Counted from the first letter of the stretch, positions 8,880 through 18,956 are shown. The stretch is 64,000 nucleotides of DNA from Massilia phosphatilytica (GCF_002968015.1 NZ_PUIP01000018.1:62001-126000); one strand, 5' to 3'. The notes: generated by a model not told the origin, from the sequence alone. Made by a program: numbers and translations.

Positions 8880-10735
8880 ATGGGTTCGAGCGATAACTTG
8901 GGCTATTACTCGACAGCCTGCACCAAGGTTGCAAGCGACTATATCGAGCTTTCCACCCGATTCAGCGTCAAGGATGTACGCGTCGCCGCAGCACGTCCGA
9001 TGGTCAGAGAATTTGCGATCCGGATCCGGCACGAACTGGAAGTCGTTGACGACGCGCGGGACTATCACGGCAAGCATCTTCCCGGCGCAAACGATTTTGC
9101 GACAGCCGACTGGAATTGGTATCAGGAACAAGTAAGCCAGCAAAGGCACGCGGAATATGCGCGGCCCGAAACACTCGACGATTTGATCACCTCGGTGACG
9201 AACCGGCCTTATGCAGCAATCGCCGAGCGGACGTGTATTCGAACCCATCCCCGACGATTTTTCCACACTTATACGTGCAGCGGCTGTAGCGGTGCCGGTA
9301 CGGTGTCATGTCACACGTGTGGGGGATCCGGACAGGTATCGTGCGGCCGCTGCCATGGCAGCGGCCGGATCAGCTGCCACAGCTGCCACGGTTCCGGCAC
9401 CGTCACGCAGCACCGAACCGTAACGGACTACAAGGGTTATTCACGGTCCGAAACACAAATCCGATCATGCGGTCATTGTTCCGGAGGTCAGATCGGTTGT
9501 TCCAGTTGCGGCCGCTCCGGGAAGCAACGATGCAGTACATGCAGTGGCACAGGAAGGCTGACCTGCTCTGCCTGCTCCGGGCATGGCTGCCTGACGAAAA
9601 TCACGACCACGCACACATACACTTGTCCACGGTTCAGCGGCCACTATCCGGCTGGAACGCCGGACTATGTTCATGAGGCTTTGTGCAAAGTCGGGTTCGC
9701 TTCACTGGCCCGGCACGGACAAATCACATTACGCCAGGTGGTCGAGGACCGCGATAATTCGGCCGTCGAATTCGTCTACGATTGCACCATGCCCTTTTGC
9801 GAACTGGAAGTCGACGTCATGGGCATTCGGTCGCACTGGTATTGTTCGGTACGGAGCCGCAGATCTTCGACGCCGGCGGCGCATTGGAAGCATTGTTGAA
9901 AAGCGATTTCGAACAATTGCGCTCGATGGCGAACAGTCGCAGGCGCTGGTTACCCTGGTTTCATGTGTCGGCCCGCAAAGTCGTAACGCCTTTCATGGAG
10001 TCGGAGCTGAACCAGGAGATCGTCAAGGCCGATACCGCTGGACTGACGATGGAACGGGTATTCGAACATGTGAACCGTTCGGTCTCTGAAAACTATATAC
10101 GAGACACCCTTTACAACCTGCAGATGTCAGTGAAGGTGGCCGCGTATTGGTCGCGCGTGAAGTGGATGGTGGCCTTTACCCTGCTCTCGCTGCCTTTTGC
10201 CGTGTTTGCCAGCGCTTACCTGCACCGCAGCCGTCCACTCGACGTTTTCACACCCGCATCACAGTTGTTCATCCATTTACCGAATTCATCCGGTGTCCAG
10301 TGGGAGCTGGGATTATTGACGATTCCATTTACGCTATTCGGCTGGTTCTTTGCCAAATGGATGAGTCTTCGCTGGCTGAAGAAATCCGGCGGCAAGATCA
10401 CGGTCGCGTGGGCGCAGCGCCGCGGTTTATTGCTGGGAAAATGGACTGCGATAACCGTAATCGCGACAGCGGTGGGAACCACTGGCGCCGTGTTCAACCG
10501 CTGGCCACTCTGGATCGATATGAGCGGCAAAGCTTATGGCAAGTTCGCGCTGTTCCCGGCGCCGCATCTGATCGAGCCTCCGCCGGCGAATAATCGCATC
10601 ATCGAGAAAAAGCGGCCAACGAAAAAGCCCGCCAGGAAAATCATGCCCAAGCACGTTCCTGCGCAAGCTCCTGAACCGACGAAAGTGCTGCAAGACGAGC
10701 CGGCATCGGATGGTTCATGGGTACCCACATCCTAG
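8880..10735 (+). pseudogene. DnaJ-type Cys-rich zinc-binding membrane protein, split by a -1 frameshift
   Basis: Two overlapping reading frames (8880-9899 and a frame entering at about 9842 and ending at 10735) join into one protein of about 618 residues if a single T is restored near 9841-9845; the joined sequence reads HWYLFGTEPQIFDAGG. The N-terminal half has eight repeats of the CxxCxGxG kind (CSGCSGAG, CHTCGGSG, CGRCHGSG, CHSCHGSG, CGHCSGGQ, CSSCGRSG, CSTCSGTG, CSACSGHG), as in the DnaJ zinc-finger domain. The C-terminal half has three or four hydrophobic segments and a basic/proline-rich tail. ATG 8880 has AAAGGA upstream. No J-domain is present. It may be a sequencing error, programmed frameshifting or true inactivation. 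The function is unknown; a membrane-bound zinc-ribbon scaffold is the safest description. Confidence 0.72.
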
Positions 10736-10752
10736 GCAACAATGAACGAACC

Positions 10753-11079
10753 TCATGTTCCGGTGCCGGCTGTTCCAGCCTGCGCCAGCACAGCCGTCCG
10801 CTCGTAATGCCGCATCTCCTCGAGATTGCCCACGAACGGCCTAACGCTCGCAAAGAACTCGCGAAATTCGGGACTCTTGCGAAAACCATTCATATGCCCG
10901 TCGATCGAATCCCATTCGATCCGCAAAATGAACGACGTCGGCTCTTCCGTGCACCGGCTCAGCTCGAAGCCCAGGCAATGGCTGGACTTGCGCAGCGCCT
11001 CGCCCGCCGTCGCATAGGCGGCAATGAACTGGTCGGCCTGGTCAGCCGGTATCGTGTAGCGGACATATTCGATGATCAT
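10753..11079 (-). CDS. Antibiotic biosynthesis monooxygenase (ABM) domain protein
   Basis: A single-domain protein of 108 residues with the ABM dimeric alpha/beta-barrel fold: IIEYVRYTIPADQADQF at the start, then a central SFILRIEWDSIDGH and a C-terminal helix with SPEFREFF. Such proteins include quinol monooxygenases and heme-degrading enzymes, but many have no known activity. The ATG at 11079 follows GGAG about 6 bases upstream; an in-frame TTG at 11091 lacks such a site. It lies just downstream of ssb on the same strand, separated from it by a terminator, so it is probably transcribed on its own. Confidence 0.82.
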   Translation of the reverse strand: MIIEYVRYTIPADQADQFIAAYATAGEALRKSSHCLGFELSRCTEEPTSFILRIEWDSIDGHMNGFRKSPEFREFFASVRPFVGNLEEMRHYERTAVLAQAGTAGTGT

Positions 11080-11094
11080 CGAGTGCTCCAATAA

Positions 11095-11127
11095 GAAAAA
11101 GCCCGCTGTTCTTGCGAAAAGCGGGCT
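11095..11127 (-). terminator. Rho-independent terminator downstream of ssb
   Basis: On the minus strand AGCCCGC pairs with GCGGGCT (11121-11127 and 11100-11106), followed by a run of T (A run 11096-11100 on the plus strand). It lies between ssb and the ABM gene, which points to termination after ssb. Confidence 0.8.
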
Positions 11128-11153
11128 GTCGTCAGTAGAAAACGGATTCCGGT

Positions 11154-11654
11154 TTAGAACGGGATATCGTCATCCATATCCGAGAAGTTCGGTGCCGGTT
11201 TCGGCTGCGGACGTGCGGCCGGGGCCGGCGGGGCCTGGCGCGGGGCCGGGCGGCTCGGCGGGGCGTCATAGCCGCCCATGTCGTCGCCACCACCGTAGCT
11301 GTCGCCGCCGCCCATACCCTGGCGGCCGCCCAGCATCTGCATGTTTTCAGCGATGATGTCGGTGGCGTAGCGCTCGATGCCGTCCTTGTCGGTGTACTTG
11401 CGCGTCTGCAGGCGGCCTTCCACGTAGACCGACGAACCCTTCTTGAGGTACTGGCCGACGATTTCGGCGAGGCGGCCGAAGAACGAGATACGGTGCCACT
11501 CGGTCAGCTCTTTCTGCTCACCGGTGTTCTTGTCCTTCGATTTGTAGGACGTGGCCACGGCAATGTTGGCGATGGCGTCGCCGCTCGGCATGTAGCGGAT
11601 TTCCGGATCGCGGCCGAGGTTGCCGACGATGATGACCTTGTTAACTGATGCCAT
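11154..11654 (-). CDS. ssb: Single-stranded DNA-binding protein
   Basis: A 166-residue SSB. The N-terminal OB fold (about 1-110: MASVNKVIIVGNLGRDPEIR, TEWHRISFFGRLAEI, SSVYVEGRLQTRKY) is followed by a Gly/Pro/Gln-rich linker and the acidic tail MDDDIPF that binds partner proteins. It coats single-stranded DNA in replication and repair as a homotetramer. It is divergent from uvrA, a pairing common in proteobacteria. An ATG start with AAAGGAG-type sequence upstream supports the 5' end. The gene appears complete and normal. Confidence 0.98.
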   Translation of the reverse strand: MASVNKVIIVGNLGRDPEIRYMPSGDAIANIAVATSYKSKDKNTGEQKELTEWHRISFFGRLAEIVGQYLKKGSSVYVEGRLQTRKYTDKDGIERYATDIIAENMQMLGGRQGMGGGDSYGGGDDMGGYDAPPSRPAPRQAPPAPAARPQPKPAPNFSDMDDDIPF

Positions 11655-12016
11655 TTTGTAAAGCTCCTTTGATGATCCCTGACTCTGCGTGAAGACTAAG
11701 CGTTAGGGAGACTGTTGAATACTGCCCGCTATTATGCTGGTCAGTTGCACCATAATGCAACCGATTCCGCACTGATCGGACACCCGGTTTTGCAGCACCC
11801 GATCAGACCTCGAAGATGGGGGCGAAGTGCCCATTTTGGAAGAGATGCGCATCAACACGCCACGAAAATTTTTCCCGTTTTCTGGTGAGTCTGCCATTGA
11901 ATTGTCCTTCTCCCGGACCACATACGGAACACGCACGTTGTACCGGAACGGCAGGTCTTGACAGGTCGTCATATCATGCTGCCAAGCTTCGCAGACTTTT
12001 TCGAGGGCCGGCATAC
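11655..12016. other. ssb-uvrA divergent intergenic region
   Basis: This stretch holds the ssb promoter side of the divergent pair. A 103-codon minus-strand reading frame (11703-12014) was considered; it has no clear start signal or recognisable domain and is not called. Segments reading EAWQHDMTTCQDLPFRY and VRVPYVVREK look protein-like, so a decayed gene cannot be excluded. Confidence 0.35.
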
Positions 12017-12036
12017 CACTGTAAATAAAAACAGGT
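12017..12036 (+). promoter_or_regulatory. LexA (SOS) box of uvrA
   Basis: CACTGTAAATAAAAACAGGT matches the classical CTGT-N8-ACAG LexA operator (CTGT 12019-12022, ACAG 12031-12034), with the usual A/T-rich centre. It sits 85 bases before the uvrA ATG, so uvrA is expected to be DNA-damage inducible, as in other proteobacteria. Confidence 0.8.
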
Positions 12037-12121
12037 AAACTAGTGCGCTTTCCCGTTCGGCCCGCTCACCTGTGCCATTCGTGCGCCGGCCCCGCAACCA
12101 TTCGAAAGCCTTCAAACAACA

Positions 12122-14971
12122 ATGGAAGAAATCCGTATCCGCGGCGCCCGCACGCACAATCTCAAGAACATCAACCTTGACCTGCCGCGCAACAAGCTGA
12201 TCGTCATCACCGGCCTGTCGGGTTCCGGCAAGTCGTCGCTCGCGTTCGACACGCTGTATGCCGAAGGCCAGCGCCGCTACGTCGAATCGCTGTCGGCCTA
12301 TGCGCGCCAGTTCCTGCAGCTGATGGAAAAGCCGGACGTCGACATGATCGAGGGCCTGTCGCCCGCGATCTCCATCGAGCAGAAGGCGACGTCGCACAAC
12401 CCGCGCTCGACCGTCGGCACCGTCACCGAGATCCACGACTACCTGCGCCTGCTGTACGCGCGCGTCGGCACGCCGTACTGCCCGGACCACCCGGAAGAGC
12501 CGCTGGCCGCGCAGACCGTGTCGCAGATGGTCGATGCCGTGCTGGCCATGCCGGAAGGGACCAAGCTGATGATCCTGGCGCCCGTCGTGGCGAACCGCAA
12601 GGGCGAGCACGGCGACCTGTTCGCAGCGATGCAGGCGCAGGGTTTTGTGCGTTTCCGCATCCAGAGCGGCACGCACGCGGCCAAGATCTACGACGTGGAC
12701 GACCTGCCGAAGCTGAAGAAAACGGAAAAGCACACGATCGACGTCGTCATCGACCGCGTGAAGGTGAATGCCGAGATCAAGCAACGCCTGGCCGAGAGCT
12801 TCGAGACCGCGCTGCGCATCGCCGACGGCCGCGCCGTCGCGTACGAGATGGACACGGAGAAGGAGCACATCTACTCGAACAAGTTCGCGTGCAACGTCTG
12901 CGGCTATTCGCTGCAGGAGCTGGAGCCGCGCCTGTTCTCCTTCAATAACCCGATGGGCGCCTGCCAGGAATGCGATGGCCTGGGCCATATCGAGTTCTTC
13001 GATCCGAAGCGCATCGTCGCGTTCCCGAACCTGTCGCTGGCGTCCGGCGCCGTAAAGGGCTGGGATCGCCGCAACCAGTTCTATTACCAGATGCTGACGA
13101 GCCTCGCGTCGCACTACGGCTTCGACCTCGACAAGCCGTTCGAGCAGTTGCCGAAGTCCGCGCAGGATGTCGTCATGTTCGGCTCCGGCAAGACGTCGGT
13201 GCCGTTCGCGTACGTGAACGAGCGTGGCCGCACGGTGATCCGCGAGCACACGTTCGAAGGCGTCGTGAACAACCTGCAGCGCCGCTACCGCGAGACGGAT
13301 TCGATGGCCGTGAAGGAAGAGCTGGCGAAGTTCATCAACGAGAAGGAGTGCCCGTCGTGCGGCGGCGCGCGCCTGCGCACGGAAGCGCGCTACGTCAAGA
13401 TCGGCAACGGCAAACAGCAGCGCGCCATCTATGAAGTCGCGAAGACGCCGCTGCGCGATTGCCTGACCTACTTCGACGACCTGAAACTGACCGGCGCGAA
13501 GAAGGACATCGCCGAGCGCGTGATCAAGGAGATCATCGCGCGCCTGAAATTCCTGAACGACGTCGGCCTGGATTACCTGTCGCTGGACCGCAGCGCCGAC
13601 ACGCTGTCGGGCGGCGAGGCGCAGCGTATCCGCCTCGCGTCGCAGATCGGATCGGGCCTGACGGGCGTGATGTACGTGCTGGACGAGCCGTCGATCGGCC
13701 TGCACCAGCGCGACAACGACCGCCTGATCGCGACCTTGAAGCACCTGCGCGATATCGGCAACAGCGTGCTCGTGGTGGAACACGACGAGGATGCGATCCG
13801 CACGGCGGACTACATCGTCGACATGGGTCCAGGCGCGGGTGTGCACGGCGGTTCCGTGATCGCCGAGGGCTCGCTCAAGGACATCATGAAGAGCAAGGAG
13901 TCGCTGACGGCGGCTTACCTGTCGGGCAAGAAGAAGATCCACGTGCCGAAGAAGCGCACGCAGGCCGACCCGGACCGCCAGCTCGTCATCACGGGCGCGA
14001 CCGGCAACAACCTCAAGAACGTCTCGCTGGAGCTGCCGGTGGGCCTGCTCACCTGCGTGACGGGTGTGTCGGGCTCCGGCAAGTCGACGCTCGTGAACGA
14101 CACGCTGTACCCGGCGCTGTCGCGCCACCTGTACGGTTCGCAGACGGAACCGGCGCCGCACGACGCCATCCACGGGCTGGAGCACTTCGACAAGGTGATC
14201 TCGGTCGACCAGGCGCCGATCGGCCGCACGCCGCGTTCGAACCCGGCCACCTACACGGGCGTGTTCACGCCGATCCGCGACCTGTTCGCGACGGTGCCGA
14301 CCGCGAAGGAACGCGGTTATTCCGCGGGCCGCTTCTCGTTCAACGTGAAGGGCGGCCGCTGCGAGGCGTGCCAGGGCGACGGCGTGATCAAGGTCGAGAT
14401 GCACTTCCTGCCGGACGTGTACGTGCCCTGCGACGTCTGCCACGGCAAGCGCTACAACCGCGAGACCCTGGAAGTCCAGTACAAAGGCAAGAACATCACC
14501 GAAGTGCTGGACATGACGGTCGAGGATGCGCACGAGTTCTTCAAGCCCGTGCCGGTCATCGCGCGCAAGCTGCACACGCTGCTGGATGTGGGCCTCGGCT
14601 ACATCAAGCTGGGCCAGAGCGCGACCACGCTGTCGGGCGGCGAGGCGCAGCGCGTCAAGCTGTCGCTGGAACTGTCCAAGCGCGACACTGGCCGCACGCT
14701 GTACATCCTCGACGAGCCGACGACGGGCCTGCACTTCGCCGACATCGACCTGCTGCTGAAGGTGATCCACCGCCTGCGCGACCAGGGCAACACGCTCGTC
14801 ATCATCGAGCACAACCTGGACGTCATCAAGACGGCCGACTGGATCGTCGACCTGGGTCCGGAAGGCGGCGCGGGCGGCGGCACGATCGTCGCGCACGGCA
14901 CGCCGGAAGACGTGGCCGACAATCCGGACAGCGTCACCGGCAAGTATCTCAAGCCGCTGCTCAAGGCGTGA
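12122..14971 (+). CDS. uvrA: Excinuclease ABC subunit A
   Basis: A 949-residue UvrA, the damage-recognition ATPase of nucleotide excision repair, which loads UvrB at lesions. It has two ABC modules: Walker A GLSGSGKSS near residue 31 and GVSGSGKST near 652, each with a LSGGEAQR signature (about 495 and 837). Zinc-binding cysteines are visible in CNVCGYSLQELEPRLFSFN (about 258) with GACQECDGLG, and in GGRCEACQGDG with CDVCHGKRYN (about 745-780). The length is normal for the family. A LexA box lies upstream. No accessory gene separates it from ssb. Confidence 0.99.
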   Translation: MEEIRIRGARTHNLKNINLDLPRNKLIVITGLSGSGKSSLAFDTLYAEGQRRYVESLSAYARQFLQLMEKPDVDMIEGLSPAISIEQKATSHNPRSTVGTVTEIHDYLRLLYARVGTPYCPDHPEEPLAAQTVSQMVDAVLAMPEGTKLMILAPVVANRKGEHGDLFAAMQAQGFVRFRIQSGTHAAKIYDVDDLPKLKKTEKHTIDVVIDRVKVNAEIKQRLAESFETALRIADGRAVAYEMDTEKEHIYSNKFACNVCGYSLQELEPRLFSFNNPMGACQECDGLGHIEFFDPKRIVAFPNLSLASGAVKGWDRRNQFYYQMLTSLASHYGFDLDKPFEQLPKSAQDVVMFGSGKTSVPFAYVNERGRTVIREHTFEGVVNNLQRRYRETDSMAVKEELAKFINEKECPSCGGARLRTEARYVKIGNGKQQRAIYEVAKTPLRDCLTYFDDLKLTGAKKDIAERVIKEIIARLKFLNDVGLDYLSLDRSADTLSGGEAQRIRLASQIGSGLTGVMYVLDEPSIGLHQRDNDRLIATLKHLRDIGNSVLVVEHDEDAIRTADYIVDMGPGAGVHGGSVIAEGSLKDIMKSKESLTAAYLSGKKKIHVPKKRTQADPDRQLVITGATGNNLKNVSLELPVGLLTCVTGVSGSGKSTLVNDTLYPALSRHLYGSQTEPAPHDAIHGLEHFDKVISVDQAPIGRTPRSNPATYTGVFTPIRDLFATVPTAKERGYSAGRFSFNVKGGRCEACQGDGVIKVEMHFLPDVYVPCDVCHGKRYNRETLEVQYKGKNITEVLDMTVEDAHEFFKPVPVIARKLHTLLDVGLGYIKLGQSATTLSGGEAQRVKLSLELSKRDTGRTLYILDEPTTGLHFADIDLLLKVIHRLRDQGNTLVIIEHNLDVIKTADWIVDLGPEGGAGGGTIVAHGTPEDVADNPDSVTGKYLKPLLKA

Positions 14972-15001
14972 CGATGGGTGCCGGTGCGAGAATGCCGCGT
15001 C

Positions 15002-16210
15002 TTAATCGGCCGTGTAGAACGGCTGGCGGATCCGCACCGGCCGCACGTCCATCCGGATCCGGTAGATCGAATAGGCATCCTCGCGGTTCGTGACGTATTC
15101 CGCGGTGTCCGGCGCGCGCGTGAACGTGAACTCGAAGCCGCGTTCCGGCGACTGGCTGTCCGGCCCTTCGAACGCCACGCCGACGGCGCGCTGCAAGTCA
15201 CTGTCCACCAGTTTCTCGAGCAGGTCAGCGACCGCTGTGTTGCCGAGGATGTCCGTATAAAAGATCGGCGCGCGGTGCTCGACGTACTTCCTGTCCAGGG
15301 GCTCCTTGTCCGGCCCCGGCTCACAGGTGCGCGTGGCCAGGTTGAACCGGTCGCCGCTGTCCAGGTAACTGATGCGCGCATTGGTGAGATTGAATCCCGG
15401 CTTCGACCTGTCGGTGCTCGCGTCATGCAGGTCGAGCACGAGCGCGCCCCGGTAGCCGATCACCGTGACGTCGCGCGCCGGGCCCACGACGGCCGCCGTG
15501 TTCTCGTCGATGCCGAGTCCCAGCGTATAGCCCTTGGCGAGCATCGCAGGCAGCATGCGGCCGAAGCGGCCGCGCGCGAGCAGGTGCTGGTCGACGAAGA
15601 CGTCGTCGCCGATGAAGCCGAGGCCCGGCGCGACGTCCTTGCCGTCCGCCACGCCGTTCTTCAGCACCGGCATCACGTCCAGCGGCGGATCGTAGAACAT
15701 GGTGCGGCTCATGATGGCCGCACCGGCGCTCGTGCCCGCGATGACGCCGCCGCGCCGGTACAGCGCCCACAGCGCATCCAGCACGGCCGTGTTGCTGCCG
15801 TCGGCGCGCCGCAAGGAACCCGTGATGCGGGCCTGGTCGCCACCCGTGAAGAACGCGCCGCCGGCCTTGCGGATCGCCTCGGCCAGCGCGGGGTCGTCCG
15901 CGGCCTTGCGCACGTCGGTCCCGGCCAGCATGGGCGCGACCGGGACGACGAACGCGCGCGCGCCGTAGCGGTTCAGCGCGTCCACCGTCAGTTGCGCTTC
16001 CTTCGCGGGCGTCTGCGCGGCCGTCGGGAGCACGGCGATGCGCGCGCCCTTCCCGCCCGCCAGCGCGACAATCTTTTCCCACACCTCGGCGTTGTTGATG
16101 CGCAGGCCGCCGCCGATGATGACCAGCGATCCCTTGGGATCGTCGGTCGCGGCGGCGGCCCAGGCGCTGACGCCCACGAGCGCCAGCGCGAAGCACAAGC
16201 GCTTCAGCAT
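15002..16210 (-). CDS. Secreted cyanophycinase (peptidase family S51)
   Basis: A 402-residue exported serine peptidase of the cyanophycinase type, which cuts the Asp-Arg polymer cyanophycin into beta-Asp-Arg dipeptides. The signal peptide is MLKRLCFALALVGVSAWAAAA. Seen in order: SLVIIGGGLR, ARIAVLPTAAQ, AFFTGGDQARITG, the nucleophile elbow GTSAGAAIMS (Ser about 158) and DQHLLARGRFGRML. These are the family hallmarks. The C-terminal 130 residues form an extra domain, as in extracellular forms. Its ATG follows the TonB receptor stop by one base, so the two are translationally coupled and likely act together on an outside polymer. Other S51 peptidases such as dipeptidase E are shorter and cytoplasmic, so cyanophycinase is preferred. 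Confidence 0.88.
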   Translation of the reverse strand: MLKRLCFALALVGVSAWAAAATDDPKGSLVIIGGGLRINNAEVWEKIVALAGGKGARIAVLPTAAQTPAKEAQLTVDALNRYGARAFVVPVAPMLAGTDVRKAADDPALAEAIRKAGGAFFTGGDQARITGSLRRADGSNTAVLDALWALYRRGGVIAGTSAGAAIMSRTMFYDPPLDVMPVLKNGVADGKDVAPGLGFIGDDVFVDQHLLARGRFGRMLPAMLAKGYTLGLGIDENTAAVVGPARDVTVIGYRGALVLDLHDASTDRSKPGFNLTNARISYLDSGDRFNLATRTCEPGPDKEPLDRKYVEHRAPIFYTDILGNTAVADLLEKLVDSDLQRAVGVAFEGPDSQSPERGFEFTFTRAPDTAEYVTNREDAYSIYRIRMDVRPVRIRQPFYTAD

Positions 16211-16211
16211 G

Positions 16212-18956
16212 TCAGCGGAACGAGTAGTTCACGCTCACGAACGCGCTGCGGCCGCGCGGGTCCGTGTAGCTCGGGTCGTACCCGGCCAGGAAGAACCAGG
16301 CCTGGTTCGAGAACGGCGGATCCGCGTTGAACATGTTCAGCACGCCCGCGCGCACCTTGAGCTGCTTGCTGATCGTCCAGCTGCCCGTCAGGTCCCACAG
16401 CGAGTAGTACTTCACGTGGTTCGGCGGCAGCAGGGTGTCCGTGTACGGATCGTAGGTCGTGTTCTGGTCCGTGTAGCCCATCGAGTACTGGTTCGCCAGG
16501 GTCAGCGTGACCGGGCCGTTGTCCCACTCGAAGTTCACACGGTGGCGCCACTTCTGGATCGCCTGGTCGTTCAGGAACACGCCCAGGTTCGTGCGGAACG
16601 GCTCCGCCGGACCGAACTGGCGGTCGTAGTGCAGGATCAGCGTGCCGGACAGGTTGACCCCGAAGCGGCCCCACGGTCCGCGCTCGGAGCGCCAGTCGCC
16701 GGCGATGTCGAAGCCCGACGTCTTGAGCTTGCCCTGGTTTTCCTTCATCAGGAGGATGTTGGAGATGAAGCCGTCCTCGTCGCGCTGGATGTACTTGCCG
16801 TTGTAGGCTGCCGGGTTTTCGATGATGACCTGTTCGCCCAGGGTGCTGATCACGTCGCGCTTCTCGATGTTCCAGTAGTCGATCGAGAGGCTCGTGCGCT
16901 TGACGGGTTCGAACACGACGCCCAGCGAGAACTCGCGCGATTTCTCCGGCTTCAGGTCCGGGTTCGAACGGCGTTCGACGTTCCACTGGTCGGTACACGT
17001 GTCGATGCTGCCTTCCTGCTTCACGCACTGCGGGTCGGTCAGGATGCCGGCCGTGGTGCCGAAAATCGTCGGGCGCTTCAGGTCCGACAGCGACGGCGCG
17101 CGGAAGCCCGTGCCCGCGGACGCGCGCACCAGCAGCGACTGCATCGGCTGCCAGCGCAGGCCGATCTTCGGATTGGTCGTGTTGCCCACTTCGCTGTAGT
17201 GGTCGTAGCGCACCGCGAACTGCATCTCGAGTTCCTTGGTGAACGGCGCGACCACCTCGGTGAACACGGAGGCCACTTTTCTCGTGTTGTCCGCGGTCTC
17301 GACGTCGGCCAGCTCACCGGCCGGGATGGTGCTGTCGCGGTCGCCCTGGATGTTATTCGAGCGCAGCAGGTCCGACGGCCTGAACGTCTGGTGTTCGTGG
17401 CGCAGTTCGCCGCCGACGGCCAGCGCCAGGTCCCCGCCGGCCAGCGTCGTCAGCGAACGCGACATCTTGCCGTCGAGGGAAGTCGACACGCCCTTCGCAT
17501 TGCGTGCTTCGTCGTTGACCCGGATCTTGTTGATGAGGTCCCGGCCGGCCTGCGACGACGGCCCGAACGGATTGATCGCTCCCGAGCGTACGCCGGCCTC
17601 GAACTGGTCGTACAGGAAGTAGCCGTCGACGTACTTGTCGATGGCCTTGTTCTCGGCACGGCCCAGCGCCACGTCGTAGTCCCAGCCTTTGATGCTACCC
17701 GTGGCACCCAGCAGCAGGCGCTGGCCAGTACTTGTCACGTCGTTGGTGCGGTTGCCCGCTTCCGCCATCCGGTAGCGGATCCGGTTGACCGTGGCGGGCA
17801 AGCCGGGCCCCGACAGCGCGTTGCGGTACGCCTCCGGCAGGATGCTGACGGGCAGGTTGCGCAGGGTCGACACCGGGTTCGGCGACAGCACATATTTGGT
17901 CTTGGCCTGCGTCTGCACCAACTCCGCGAACAACTGGTTGTCCGGGTCGAGCTGGAAGGTCGCGCGGCCGATGAAGCCGATCTTGCGCGAATCCGGATAG
18001 ATCTCCGTGTCTTCCATATAGTCGTAGCTGCAGCCGGCCACGCCGCCCGGGCCCTTCTCGGCATACACGGTGGCGGGCGGATTGCACTTCGGCGCGCTCG
18101 GGTTGACGCGGCTCGCGCGGCTGCCGGCCGGCAGCAGGCCCGCGCCGATCAGGGCGGCACGCTGCGCGGCCGAGATGTCGATATTGGCCGGGAAGGTGTT
18201 GCTGGACATCTGCGCCGGCAGGGTCGTCGCAAGCGGGTGTTCGGAGATGAAGCGGCGCTGGCCGGAACGCAGGCGGTCGAGCTGCTGGATGTCGAGCACG
18301 CCGAACACGTTGAAGCGGTCGGTGGTCAAATCGCCCGTGCCGCCGCTGAGGCTCAGCGTCTTCTTGCCCGCCCCGCCCTGCTGCGTGCCCGCGGCCGATG
18401 CGGCCAGGTCGATGCCCGTGTAATCCTTGCGCGTGATGAAGTTGATCACGCCGCCGATGGCATCGGTACCGTAGATCGCGGACGCGCCATCCTTCAGCAC
18501 CTCGACACGCTGGATCGCGCCGGCCGGGATGTTGTTCAGGTCGACGCCGGAATTGTCGCCGGGCGACGCGAAGTTGGCGAGGCGGCGGCCATTCAGCAGG
18601 ATCAGCGTGGACGACACACCGAGGCCGCGCAGGTTGGCGCCGTTCAGGCCGCGCTGGCCGGACGTACCGTCCGTGATGCTCGGGCCGTCCGTCACCGGCG
18701 CCGTGTTCGCGCTGATGTTCTTGACCAGTTCCGCGGCCGTCGTCGCGCCCATCTTCTCGATGTCCTCGCGCGAGATCAGCTGCACCGGCAGCGCGGTCTC
18801 GGTGTCGATGCGCTTGATCGACGAACCGGTGATCTCCACGCGGTGCATCTTCGGTTCGTCCGCCTGCGTTTGCGCGGTGGCGTGCTGCGCCATCAGCGCC
18901 GCGACTGCCGCCGCGAGGATGGTCGGTTGCAGGGCTCTCGAAATGTGCTTGGTCAT
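16212..18956 (-). CDS. TonB-dependent receptor coupled to cyanophycinase
   Basis: A 914-residue outer-membrane receptor. The ATG at 18956 follows GGGAG; upstream in-frame codons are non-coding leader. The signal peptide ends near QHATAQT; then come VEITGSSIKR, the plug (EDIEKMGATTAAELVKN, VEVLKDGASAIYGTDAIGG) and a long barrel ending in FVSVNYSFR, the C-terminal aromatic strand. The plug and VEITGSSIKR style are those of receptors common in Xanthomonas/Massilia-type bacteria for oligosaccharides or peptides. It is in an operon with the RpiR gene 34 bases upstream and with the cyanophycinase directly downstream. The likely cargo is cyanophycin fragments or beta-Asp-Arg; that is inference from the operon. 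Confidence 0.93.
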   Translation of the reverse strand: MTKHISRALQPTILAAAVAALMAQHATAQTQADEPKMHRVEITGSSIKRIDTETALPVQLISREDIEKMGATTAAELVKNISANTAPVTDGPSITDGTSGQRGLNGANLRGLGVSSTLILLNGRRLANFASPGDNSGVDLNNIPAGAIQRVEVLKDGASAIYGTDAIGGVINFITRKDYTGIDLAASAAGTQQGGAGKKTLSLSGGTGDLTTDRFNVFGVLDIQQLDRLRSGQRRFISEHPLATTLPAQMSSNTFPANIDISAAQRAALIGAGLLPAGSRASRVNPSAPKCNPPATVYAEKGPGGVAGCSYDYMEDTEIYPDSRKIGFIGRATFQLDPDNQLFAELVQTQAKTKYVLSPNPVSTLRNLPVSILPEAYRNALSGPGLPATVNRIRYRMAEAGNRTNDVTSTGQRLLLGATGSIKGWDYDVALGRAENKAIDKYVDGYFLYDQFEAGVRSGAINPFGPSSQAGRDLINKIRVNDEARNAKGVSTSLDGKMSRSLTTLAGGDLALAVGGELRHEHQTFRPSDLLRSNNIQGDRDSTIPAGELADVETADNTRKVASVFTEVVAPFTKELEMQFAVRYDHYSEVGNTTNPKIGLRWQPMQSLLVRASAGTGFRAPSLSDLKRPTIFGTTAGILTDPQCVKQEGSIDTCTDQWNVERRSNPDLKPEKSREFSLGVVFEPVKRTSLSIDYWNIEKRDVISTLGEQVIIENPAAYNGKYIQRDEDGFISNILLMKENQGKLKTSGFDIAGDWRSERGPWGRFGVNLSGTLILHYDRQFGPAEPFRTNLGVFLNDQAIQKWRHRVNFEWDNGPVTLTLANQYSMGYTDQNTTYDPYTDTLLPPNHVKYYSLWDLTGSWTISKQLKVRAGVLNMFNADPPFSNQAWFFLAGYDPSYTDPRGRSAFVSVNYSFR

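Noticed and set aside
8584..8934. 116-codon minus-strand frame upstream of the Cys-rich gene
   Set aside because: It covers the start region of the plus-strand gene and a palindrome, with no start signal or similarity.
11703..12014. Possible 103-residue gene between ssb and uvrA
   Set aside because: No ribosome site and no family match; it runs into the LexA box region. Kept only as a note in the intergenic entry.
11969..14896. Minus-strand frame of 975 codons opposite uvrA
   Set aside because: Shadow of uvrA, a strongly conserved gene on the other strand.
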